Positions 37,392 to 45,380 of a DNA stretch of 64,000 bases are shown here, piece by piece; position 1 is the first letter of the stretch; every line of letters starts with the position of its first letter. This DNA is from Spirochaetales bacterium. GTDB taxonomy: Bacteria; Spirochaetota; Spirochaetia; Treponematales; UBA12059. The position numbers and the translations under genes are program-made. The notes under the pieces were generated by a model, which worked only from the letters and a program-made list of their open reading frames with translations, was not told the DNA's origin and did not search any database. Where the stretch lies: NCBI GenBank assembly GCA_016926955.1, contig JAFGNN010000059.1, forward strand, positions 124,001 to 188,000, in the 5' to 3' direction.

Positions 37392-38611
37392 CCCGTCTCC
37401 GCACCGCGTTGCCGGGTTTCCGCTATCCCGGCGATGAACGAGTACGCCGCGGCGCCGATCCGGCCCCAGGCGTACGCCTTTTCAACGTAGGCCTTCGCCC
37501 CCCGGCCTTTGCGCAGCCGTTCCTCCTCTGGAAGGTCGGCCACCCGCCTGACCGCTTCGGCCAATCCGGCCGCGCTGCCGTCGCGCGCGAGATAGAGGTG
37601 GTCGAAAAGGGAAGGGTCGTGTACCCGGACGAGTGTGGACAGCACGGGCGTGCCGCTCTGCAGGTATTCGAGCAGCTTGGAAGGGAAGGAGTACGCGGAG
37701 ATCGGATCGGCGAGGTCCTTGGGGTTGACCAGCAGGTCGACCTTCCTCTGCCAGCCCAGAACTTCCTCGTGGGCCCGCGGACCGTGGGACACGATACGCG
37801 GGCATTTCCCCGCGGTCTTTTCGACGAGGCCCGCGAGCGGGCCACCCCCGAACACGTGCAGCACGAAGCGGTAATCCAGCGACGCGGCCGCCTCGAGGAG
37901 CGCGGGCACGCCGTTGTATTCGGTGAGCGCCCCCGCGTACATCAAATGGAATTTACCGTCCGCAATCGTTTCGCAGATGTCTTCGTCCGCCGGCACGTCC
38001 GGAACGTCAACGCCGCCCCCGATCACCAGGCACGGCACGCGGGGAGCGTAGCGCGCGGCCGCGTGGCCGTTCGCGGCGATTATTCCGTCGTAGCGCCTCA
38101 CGGCCCAGGCGAATATCCGGTTGTCGAGCGCGCGCAACGGCGTCTTCCAGTCGCGCCGCCCGCTCAGGTCCAGGGGCGGATCGGAGAGCAGGCAGATCCG
38201 GGCGGCCCGGCCGAAAAGGGACGCCGCCAATAGGGGAAGCGCAACCAGGGAAGCGGCGTTGTAGGTCAGTATCGCCTTCGCTTCGCCGTTCCGCCGGGCG
38301 CCCATGAAGGCGAGCAGCGCGAAGAAGAGCCGGACCATGATAGTCGCCTGCTTCACGAGGGGCAGGTTGACGAACGGCACGGCTTCGACTTTCAGGCTCC
38401 CGATGCGGAAGCGCCGGCCCGGCGACACGAGATGCCTCGACGCGGGGTACATGGCCACCGGCGTTATCGACAGCGCGTCGAGTCGCCCTCCGGAAGCGTC
38501 GCGAAAGCCTTGGATGACTCCGTGCTCCAGCTTGTTGCCGGCGACGGAGGGGCCGGGCCATTCACGGACGCGTGTACGGTCGACGGGATAGCCGACGTAG
38601 AGGATCCTCAC
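37388..38611 (-). CDS. Family 4-like glycosyltransferase
   Basis: This is a 407-residue GT-B protein, more divergent than its neighbours. It has a N-terminal RILYVGYPVD, a central HLMYAGALTEYNGV interdomain segment and a C-terminal FPSKLLEYLQSGTPVLST donor motif. That last motif (FPSK..EYL..G.PVL) is the usual GT4 acceptor/donor site. A hydrophobic stretch near residues 90-110 may associate with the membrane. The GTG start overlaps the preceding gene by GTGA. Confidence 0.8.
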   Translation of the reverse strand: MRILYVGYPVDRTRVREWPGPSVAGNKLEHGVIQGFRDASGGRLDALSITPVAMYPASRHLVSPGRRFRIGSLKVEAVPFVNLPLVKQATIMVRLFFALLAFMGARRNGEAKAILTYNAASLVALPLLAASLFGRAARICLLSDPPLDLSGRRDWKTPLRALDNRIFAWAVRRYDGIIAANGHAAARYAPRVPCLVIGGGVDVPDVPADEDICETIADGKFHLMYAGALTEYNGVPALLEAAASLDYRFVLHVFGGGPLAGLVEKTAGKCPRIVSHGPRAHEEVLGWQRKVDLLVNPKDLADPISAYSFPSKLLEYLQSGTPVLSTLVRVHDPSLFDHLYLARDGSAAGLAEAVRRVADLPEEERLRKGRGAKAYVEKAYAWGRIGAAAYSFIAGIAETRQRGAETG

Positions 38612-39837
38612 GCGTTCGCCCTCCTCGCGATGGCGCTCGCGTACGCTTCCCGGATGGCCCTGAAATGCGCTTCGAAATCGTATTCCGCCTTGACCCGAAG
38701 CAGGGCGGCGTCGATCAGCTCCGCCCGGTACCGCGCGTCCTCCTTGATCCGGTTGATCCCGTCCAAAAGCGCCGCGCTGTCGCCGTCCTCGACCAGGACC
38801 CCGGTCCGACCGTCATCCAGGAGTTCCGCCAGGGCCGTGTTCCGGAACGCGACGACAGGCGTGCCGCAAGCCATGGCTTCCACGGCCATCATCCCGAAGG
38901 ATTCAGCCCTCGAGGTCATCACGAAAACGTCGGAGGCGCGGTAGAGATCGGCCATGCGCTCATCGTCGAGCACCCAGCCCTGGTCCATGACCAGGTATCG
39001 GTCTTTCCGGTGATCGAACAAGTTCTTCCCGTCGACCGTCAGCAATACGGCGTTGCGCCAGGCGGCCCGCCCGAGCATGGCGTCAAGTTCCGGATACCCC
39101 TTGAACTCGCTCCGCGACGCCCGAGCGAGAAGCACGAACGCCTCGCGCGGAATACCCAGCCTTTCGCGGACGGCAAACCTGTCTCCGGGACGGTAGCTTA
39201 CGGTATCCACCCCGAAGGGCACGCGATGGATCGCCGAATTCGTGAAAACGCCGGAGTCGCGCGCCATGCGCTCCATGAAGCCGGAAGCGACGATGATGTC
39301 TGGCCGGCATCGCCGGTAGATCCATTCCTTGATCCGCCGCGATATCCGCGTCGCGTCCAGCGCCACCGGAAACAAGGCCTTCAGGTTCGGACAGGCCCCG
39401 CAGCCCTTCTTCCAGCGTTCGCAGCCGTTCAGGACCGGATGGACGCAATGCCCGGTCAGCGCCCAGGGATCGTGCAAGGTCCAGAACACCGTTTTCCCGC
39501 GCGCCAGCAAGAGCAGCGCCAGGATTCCGAAGTATCCGGATTGCACCATCTGCAAATGGATGACATCGGCCCTCCTGATTTCCTTGTTCAGGTACATCGC
39601 GATGGAGAGCGGGCTCAGGATGTTCTGGATCGACAGGAGGAACTCGATCCGACGGGCTATCCGCGCGGCCGTGTCCAGGACGCGTCCCCCGACCCGCCGG
39701 ACCAGCGGATCCCCGGACCTCTTGTGGAACACGTGCACCGTCGCCTCGTCGCCCGATGCGACCAGGCGCCTGGCCAGGTCCAGGCCGTTGAACCTGCGGC
39801 CCTCGAGATCGGTGAGGGTGACATGGGCCACTTTCAT
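38608..39837 (-). CDS. Family 4 glycosyltransferase (WcaC-like)
   Basis: This is a 409-residue protein with the WcaC-type landmark around residues 140-170: WTLHDPWALTGHC followed by a cysteine cluster (C..C in GCERWKKGCGACP). A C-terminal TSRAESFGMMAVEAMACGTPVV donor-binding site is present. The cysteines are typical of this subgroup, possibly structural. The donor is unknown. It lies 45 nt downstream of the polymerase gene, and its 3' end overlaps the next transferase gene. Confidence 0.9.
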   Translation of the reverse strand: MKVAHVTLTDLEGRRFNGLDLARRLVASGDEATVHVFHKRSGDPLVRRVGGRVLDTAARIARRIEFLLSIQNILSPLSIAMYLNKEIRRADVIHLQMVQSGYFGILALLLLARGKTVFWTLHDPWALTGHCVHPVLNGCERWKKGCGACPNLKALFPVALDATRISRRIKEWIYRRCRPDIIVASGFMERMARDSGVFTNSAIHRVPFGVDTVSYRPGDRFAVRERLGIPREAFVLLARASRSEFKGYPELDAMLGRAAWRNAVLLTVDGKNLFDHRKDRYLVMDQGWVLDDERMADLYRASDVFVMTSRAESFGMMAVEAMACGTPVVAFRNTALAELLDDGRTGVLVEDGDSAALLDGINRIKEDARYRAELIDAALLRVKAEYDFEAHFRAIREAYASAIARRANA

Positions 39838-39882
39838 CGCCGCCCCCCGGAGAAAGCGCTCATCGTCCCGGTCTCCGCGAGA

Positions 39883-40941
39883 TCACGAAAAGATGGTCCT
39901 GTAGGTGGAGAAGGCCTCGCGCCAGGTCGGATCGGCGAAAAAATTGAAGAACACGCGCAGGTAGTACATCATCACCAAGGTGATCACTATGTGCGCCAGC
40001 CTCCTGGATTTGATGTTCCTGACCGCGACCGGAAAGGCGACGATCGCGAACGGCTCGAGATAGAAGGACAGGCGTACGATCATGGTCAGGTTTGAGCCGA
40101 AAGCGAAGATCACGTATCCGATCATCACCGCCCGTATCGCCACGCTTCCGAGTCCCGTCGCGCCCCTTCCGTATTGCCCGAGGAACAGCAGGAACGCGAT
40201 CCGGACGAGATGGGTCACGACCTGGCCGGCGGTCGAGTCCATGCCGGCGTACACGTTGTAGCGTTCGAGAAAAGCGAATCCCGATCCCATCACGGCACGG
40301 ATCATGCTCGATCCGGCGAGCACGGCGACCACGTAGAGGCCTATGTGGAAAAAGCCGGTTTTCCGTGCGATCGGCGCCGGCCGAAGGACGAAATAGAGGG
40401 GCAGCATGACAAGCACCGAAACGTGGAAGGTGCTCCCGACCAGGATCATGGCGACGAAGCGGAAGGGCTTCCTCTCCACGAGGAACCCGCTTGAAAGAAC
40501 GAAAAACGCGACCGCGATGCTCTGTCTGACCGCGCTGGACTGGATAAGGATGATGCCGGGGTTGAACAACAGAAGGAAAACGGAAAAGAAGCGCAGGGAA
40601 GGGACGACGCCCACCGAGATCAGGCGGTAGTAGCCCAGGATCGAGAGCCAGGCCGCCGTCGCGAGAAACGCGTTGAATCCCGCGATCGAGAACAGCTTGT
40701 TCCAGAAAACGTACCCCTTCTCGAAACCGGGATTCACGTCGTAGATGCCGCGCCACTCCGTCGCGGCGATTTCCTCGAAGATGGCTTCATATCGGGCCAG
40801 GTCGTTCCCGAAATCGGACCGGATCGAGAGGAAGACGAAGGTGCAGGCGAGCGCGGCGATCAGGAAGATCTTCCGGCCCCGAAGCGATCCGATGATCGCG
40901 TAGATCAGGGAAGCGCCGTTGAACAGCAAAGTCCCTAGCAT
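39883..40941 (-). CDS. EpsG-family O-unit polymerase (Wzy)
   Basis: This is a 352-residue membrane protein with about 10 predicted spans. An R-x-x-x-G-x-D-y-x-x-Y-type EpsG segment (SIRSDFGNDLARYEAIF) lies near residues 48-64, and SSAVRQSIAVAF near residues 150-161. These are typical of EpsG/Wzy polymerases that join lipid-linked repeat units in the periplasm. The ATG at 40941 is chosen as the family-like start; ATG 40977 would add 12 residues and lacks a better ribosome-binding site. Confidence 0.85.
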   Translation of the reverse strand: MLGTLLFNGASLIYAIIGSLRGRKIFLIAALACTFVFLSIRSDFGNDLARYEAIFEEIAATEWRGIYDVNPGFEKGYVFWNKLFSIAGFNAFLATAAWLSILGYYRLISVGVVPSLRFFSVFLLLFNPGIILIQSSAVRQSIAVAFFVLSSGFLVERKPFRFVAMILVGSTFHVSVLVMLPLYFVLRPAPIARKTGFFHIGLYVVAVLAGSSMIRAVMGSGFAFLERYNVYAGMDSTAGQVVTHLVRIAFLLFLGQYGRGATGLGSVAIRAVMIGYVIFAFGSNLTMIVRLSFYLEPFAIVAFPVAVRNIKSRRLAHIVITLVMMYYLRVFFNFFADPTWREAFSTYRTIFS

Positions 40942-40993
40942 CGGTCGCGTCCCGTTGAAAGCCCCACGCGCCGGCATTCAATCGCACGGATCT

Positions 40994-42079
40994 TCATGCC
41001 AGCGCCTCTTCGAGGAAGGACATTCCCGCCAGCCTGTTTATTTGAAGCTCCTTGTCGACGAGCGACCAGTCGATTTCGGAACTCAGTCCGCGCCGAATCT
41101 CGGCGAACCCGTCGCCGCGGGCGACGCGGGACTCGAGATCGTACGTTTCCACAAGGGTCCGGAGCCGGTTGTTCATGCCGCTTCCCGCGCCTTCGACCGG
41201 CACCGCCAGGAACTTCCTGTGGAGCAGCACTGCGCACGCGATGCAGTGATACGAGTTCGTGACGACCAGATCGGATCCGGAAATGGTCTCGAGCCACTCC
41301 TCCAGTCCCTGCCTCGCGATCCGCGCCCGCAGGTTGCACGTCACCGGGACGGCACCCTCGTTCCGGGCCGCTTCGTACAGATTCAGGATCGCTTTCTGCC
41401 CCTCGTGCAACATGAAGAAAAAGACCCCGCCAGCCCGGGCCCTCCCGGGGCGTTTCTCCCTCAGGAGCGCTCGCAGACCCTCGGCGCCCATCAGGAGCAC
41501 CGGGTCGGGGACCACGAGGGCGCGGGGAAACCCCATGGCGTCCAGTATCCGCGCGCCGTCCGTCTCGCGCGCGCTCAGGCGGTGGAAACGCCGCAAGAGC
41601 GGCGCTATCTCGCGCTTGAGCCCGTCAGGATACTCCGAAGCACCGAAACTCGCCGCGTAGGAAATCTTTCTGGATCCCGCCGGGGCGAAATCGAGGAAAT
41701 ACGAAAAGGTCGGCTCTCCTTCGCCACGTTCGGCGAACCAGGCGTTCCAGACCTGGTCGCTCCCGCAGATGAACGCCTCGCAATCGGGCGCGCGCTCGCG
41801 CAGCCCGCGGGAACTCCGATACTTCCCGGTCAAGGCAAGGCGACGCTTCCGGAAGATCCGCAGCTTCCGGTTCCGGAGGAGCGCCGACACTTCCATGGGC
41901 AGCCCTACCTTGACCAGGCGCCTCGCGTGTTCGACGCAAACGGAGAGGAAGCCCGCGGGGACATAGTCCACGACCCGGACCTCGTGCCCAAGACCGGCGA
42001 GCGTCTCCTTCAAGGCCCAAGCCTGGAGCACCGCCCCGTAATTCGCCGCCCAATGGAAGGTGAGTATCCCGATTCTCAA
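40994..42079 (-). CDS. Polysaccharide pyruvyl transferase family protein
   Basis: This is a 361-residue protein. It has GILTFHWAANYGAVLQAWAL at the N-terminus, CEAFICGSDQVWN in the middle, SYAASFG, and SDLVVTNSYHCIACAVLL with the conserved histidine. All match the PS_pyruv_trans domain, which adds pyruvyl ketals from phosphoenolpyruvate or acts on similar substrates. The start is TTG 42079 in a TTGA overlap, with GGAG 7 nt before it; the long open frame upstream is a shadow. It is paired with the Fe-S gene immediately upstream. Confidence 0.85.
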   Translation of the reverse strand: MRIGILTFHWAANYGAVLQAWALKETLAGLGHEVRVVDYVPAGFLSVCVEHARRLVKVGLPMEVSALLRNRKLRIFRKRRLALTGKYRSSRGLRERAPDCEAFICGSDQVWNAWFAERGEGEPTFSYFLDFAPAGSRKISYAASFGASEYPDGLKREIAPLLRRFHRLSARETDGARILDAMGFPRALVVPDPVLLMGAEGLRALLREKRPGRARAGGVFFFMLHEGQKAILNLYEAARNEGAVPVTCNLRARIARQGLEEWLETISGSDLVVTNSYHCIACAVLLHRKFLAVPVEGAGSGMNNRLRTLVETYDLESRVARGDGFAEIRRGLSSEIDWSLVDKELQINRLAGMSFLEEALA

Positions 42080-43269
42080 GACGGACTCCGCTCGGCCGCG
42101 CGGGAATGGAAGACGCGCAGGATACGATAGATAACCCGTTCCGCCGGCGAACCGCCGAGACGGTAGCGCCACGCGGTTCGCCTGAAGCCCTTCAGCTTCA
42201 GCGTTGGATAGAACCCGCGCCTTCCCTGAGGCATTCCGCTCGGCTGCCGCAACGCGGGATTTCCGGCGACGACAGCCCCCGTCGAGGACTCGACCAAGTC
42301 CAGGCGCCCGGCGATGGCCGCGAGCAGGCTCTGTCCCTTTCCGGTATTCACCAGGACGGCCGAAACGCCTTTGTCGTGCTGGTCCATGCCGGGAATCGCA
42401 TCTTGCACGCCCCAGAAATCGCCCAGCGTCAGGTCGCCGACACGGGCGGTCCGCGCGTAGGCGCAGGCGTAGCACGAGTGCCGCAGGTCCAGGTTCCGCA
42501 GGAAGGCCGTCATGTATGGATCGCGATAGAAGTTTCGGAATACGGTCCCGCCTCGCGCGTGGTCCCTCCGTATCGAAAACCTCCGCCATCCGCTCCGCTT
42601 GTCGCGGAAGGAAAACGCGACCACCGGTCCCCGCGGCCCGTCCAGGCTTGCCAAGTAGGCGCTCCACGCCAGGGGGGACGGAACGCCGTGGCACACGAGA
42701 TCGACGGTGAAAAGATTCGGGCGCCCGCCGCCGAGGTAGTGGAGCAGACCGTCCACCTGGCAGGGCGTGCCGCTAAACAGCACGTCCCTGCCGGCGTCGA
42801 GCGCGGCCTTCACGCTCCGGAGAACGTCACCCGTGATCAAGCTCTGGACGTACTTGGAGCCCCGCATCTCCGCAAGGTAGGACCGCCTTTCGGCGCACGC
42901 GTGCACGACGCGCAAGCCTCCGTCGAGAACCGCGCCGGCCACGATCCCGCCCCTCCCGATGATCGCTTCGGCGAGTTCCAGGAACACGCCGCCCGAGGAA
43001 GCCGCCCCGCGGCGCTCCGCGTCTCTGGTCCAGGCCGCGAACACGGCGGCCGCTTCCCTGAGTGGCGCCACGGTGCCACCGATTCCGGCGTTCACGGGGC
43101 ACGCGCGATTGCACGCCTGGCAGTCGGTGCACGCCTCGAGGTTCACGAAGGGAACCGGGAATCCCTCCTCGTCGGCGCCCATGTCGATGGCGTCGGCAGG
43201 GCAGAGCGCCGCGCAGGCGGCGCACCCCGTACAAGCTTCGGTGACGCGTCCGCCGGGAATGTCGATCAC
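42076..43269 (-). CDS. Ferredoxin/FrhB-like (F420 hydrogenase beta-subunit family) protein
   Basis: This is a 397-residue protein. Residues about 10-65 hold two 4Fe-4S ferredoxin motifs (CTGCAACAALCP and CTDCQACNRACP). The rest is an FrhB N- and C-terminal-type region with SSGGVFLELAE, GTPCQVDGL and a late CYACAYA cluster. Family members bind flavin and iron-sulfur and reduce ligands in many contexts; in polysaccharide loci the substrate is unknown. GTG 43269 follows GGGGAGGG and overlaps the flippase stop by GTGA. Confidence 0.85.
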   Translation of the reverse strand: MIDIPGGRVTEACTGCAACAALCPADAIDMGADEEGFPVPFVNLEACTDCQACNRACPVNAGIGGTVAPLREAAAVFAAWTRDAERRGAASSGGVFLELAEAIIGRGGIVAGAVLDGGLRVVHACAERRSYLAEMRGSKYVQSLITGDVLRSVKAALDAGRDVLFSGTPCQVDGLLHYLGGGRPNLFTVDLVCHGVPSPLAWSAYLASLDGPRGPVVAFSFRDKRSGWRRFSIRRDHARGGTVFRNFYRDPYMTAFLRNLDLRHSCYACAYARTARVGDLTLGDFWGVQDAIPGMDQHDKGVSAVLVNTGKGQSLLAAIAGRLDLVESSTGAVVAGNPALRQPSGMPQGRRGFYPTLKLKGFRRTAWRYRLGGSPAERVIYRILRVFHSRAAERSPS

Positions 43270-44819
43270 GATGGCCGCCCTCCCCGAGACCGCGCGAGCG
43301 AGCGTGTCCTGCCGCGCTTTACCAGCGCGCGAACGCTGTTCCGATCCTCCGCGTCCAGCAACAGGATCCAGGCTCCCGGAAGCACGGTCAGCGTGCCGGC
43401 CGCGACCACCAGGAACAGGCGCCAGACGGACGGCCGGAGCAGGACGGCAGGAAGCAGGGCCACGGCGCCTGCCATGGCGGTGACGAGCGTCGCCGGGGCT
43501 CCGAGCCGCATGGCCCACCGCTTCGCGGGAAGCCCGAGCGACGTTTGCCCCCAGTACACGCGCGCGCCTCCCGCGAGCGCCATGGTGAAGACGAAGGCGC
43601 AGCCGATGCGGCTGGCGTCGCCACCCGAAGCCAGGATCAGCCAAACGATCGGCACGGTGAGCAACAGGCTACCCCCGACCGTCGCCTGGTAGCGGGCGAT
43701 CCGTCCCGTGGCGTTCGCCATCAACATGTACCCCGAGCTCAGGCGATCGATCACGAAGGCGATGAGGATGGATCGGCACAGGGCGACTGCGTGCGGCGGA
43801 ACCGTTCCCAGCCAAAGGGCGAGGACGTACTCGATTTCGACCACCAAGGGAATGGCAAAGAAGAGGACCAGGATGAAGCCGAACGCGGACGCACGCATCG
43901 ACAGGGCGCCCGCGCGATCCAGGTCGCCGCGGCCGGCGCTGGCGTTGATCTCGGGAGCGAACGCCTGCATCAGGGAAGCCGACAGCTGGTTCGCCTGCGA
44001 CGCGACCTGCATGGCGATTCCGTACGAGGCATTGGCCACCGGTCCTCCGTATAAATTGAGAAGCACGGCCGAGCCTTGGTCCCGACCCACCGACCCGATG
44101 CCGCCCACCATGCCCCAGGAGGAGAAGCGGAGGATACGCCCGGCCATGCGCCTGACGGATCGTCGGTCCGGCTTGCTCCTGCAGTCTGGTTCCGTCCGCA
44201 GCACGCGCGCGACGACTGCCGCCTGGAAAACGACGATCGCGATCGCCCACCCGGTCGCATACGCTATCAGTCGATCGCCGCCGCTCCTCGCCGCGGTCAG
44301 GGCGACCAGGAACGTCGCCGCGGATTGCAGCATGCCGAACAAGGAAAGCTCCGCGATTCTCTGCCTGGCGTTCATGAGCGCCGAGAACGGCACCGCGAGC
44401 ATGGAGAAGAACGAAGCGATGGTCATCAGCCGGTAGGCCTTGAGGCCCGAAGACAGCCGCTCCGGCGGAATGTCGAGAACCTGCCGGAAAAGGGTTCCTC
44501 CGATCAGCAAGCCCGCCGCGAGCAGCACCGAGGCGAGGGCGCAGTGCAGGACCACAGCGGCGCCGAACCAGTCGCCGACCCTCCCGCGCGGACCTTGCCC
44601 GATATTGAAGGCCAGGAAGCGCGAGACGCTCGCGGCGAGCACGTTGTTCAAAAAAGAGAAGATCGCGACCATCGCCGCGATCAGGCTGAGTATCCCGAAG
44701 TCGACCACGCCCAGACCCTTGATCAGCCAACGGCTCGAAAGGAACACCAGCGCCGCGGACACCAAGGACCTGGCATACGAAGACACGGTATTCCGGAAGA
44801 CCATTCGGGTGGAATCCAA
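43266..44819 (-). CDS. Polysaccharide flippase (Wzx-type)
   Basis: This is a 517-residue multi-span membrane protein of the MOP/MATE superfamily with about 12-14 hydrophobic segments. The beginning (RNTVSSYARSLVSA, RWLIKGLGVVDFGILSL) matches Wzx proteins, which flip lipid-linked repeat units to the periplasm. The first codon is TTG (44819), supported by AGGGGAG 4-5 nt upstream; the next ATG is five codons in and poorly spaced. It is the first gene of the large operon that continues to about 26 kb, reached from the promoter at 45039-45083. Confidence 0.9.
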   Translation of the reverse strand: MDSTRMVFRNTVSSYARSLVSAALVFLSSRWLIKGLGVVDFGILSLIAAMVAIFSFLNNVLAASVSRFLAFNIGQGPRGRVGDWFGAAVVLHCALASVLLAAGLLIGGTLFRQVLDIPPERLSSGLKAYRLMTIASFFSMLAVPFSALMNARQRIAELSLFGMLQSAATFLVALTAARSGGDRLIAYATGWAIAIVVFQAAVVARVLRTEPDCRSKPDRRSVRRMAGRILRFSSWGMVGGIGSVGRDQGSAVLLNLYGGPVANASYGIAMQVASQANQLSASLMQAFAPEINASAGRGDLDRAGALSMRASAFGFILVLFFAIPLVVEIEYVLALWLGTVPPHAVALCRSILIAFVIDRLSSGYMLMANATGRIARYQATVGGSLLLTVPIVWLILASGGDASRIGCAFVFTMALAGGARVYWGQTSLGLPAKRWAMRLGAPATLVTAMAGAVALLPAVLLRPSVWRLFLVVAAGTLTVLPGAWILLLDAEDRNSVRALVKRGRTRSLARSRGGRPS

Positions 44820-45380
44820 GGCTCTCCCCTAGCTGTCCGAACGTGGCGATCACAGGCGAAAAGCCTCGATCCGGCGGTCGGTCCACACGACGGCCTCCCC
44901 GAACGACGCCGGGGCTCAGTTAGCTTGCGAAGATCCGCTCGAACGTTCCGAGGCGGCCGAAACGCGCTCTCGAGTCCGAAACGGAACTGGAAGGTCGATC
45001 CTCGCCGTTTGAAAACCCGGTCTGATCGGTTCCCTATCGTTCAAAATCTGAACAAGACTAGTTCGAATCCGGGATGGATTCAATCTTTAGACCCTTTGGA
45101 GCATGTTGATGTTTGGGAGTTCGGTGGCATGCCCAGCCGTGGATTCAGGCCAACGAGAATACCACGGCGTCCGCGCGACGGGGCGACCCATCCATAGCAA
45201 AGCCCCCAAGCCGGAACGGCGGGGAGCAGTGGCGCGAGGAGCCTTGGTACAACCATGGCGGCCGCCCGAACGAGGCAGGGGGAAGTCTGGTGGTCGAGAA
45301 AGCGGCGTGTCGTTTCCCCAAGGAAAGGACCTGCCTCGATTTCGGCCCGCCGATGCGGCAGGGACGCCAGCTCCTCCCGT
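44820..45380. other. 561-nt intergenic region upstream of the flippase
   Basis: The stretch holds the promoter-palindrome copy B (separate entry) and a 5' leader of over 200 nt to the flippase. I see no convincing gene. A minus-strand frame with A/P/L-rich composition runs through 45085-45376, but it crosses into the kinase gene as a shadow. The stretch TTCGAATCC at 45062-45070 looks like a tRNA T-loop, but the surrounding bases do not pair. Confidence 0.4.
45039..45083 (-). promoter_or_regulatory. Promoter with overlapping palindromic operator, copy B
   Basis: On the minus strand there is TTGAAT (45083-45078), a 17-nt spacer, and TAGTCT (45060-45055). The inverted repeat GTTCA-N5-TGAAC (45053-45039) follows at once, overlapping the expected start. 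It agrees with copy A at 22.27 kb in the -10 hexamer pattern (TAnnCT), in the -10 to palindrome distance, and in the palindrome. It is the best candidate promoter for the 44.8-26 kb cluster, starting about 220 nt before the flippase TTG. Confidence 0.6.

Noticed and set aside
42160-42175. ops-like GGTAGCG sequence (JUMPstart element)
   Set aside because: It is inside a coding region, on the strand opposite to transcription and only a partial match.
45059-45070. TTCGAATCC-like sequence resembling a tRNA T-loop
   Set aside because: The flanking bases do not pair into a T stem and no acceptor, D or anticodon arm is visible on either side.
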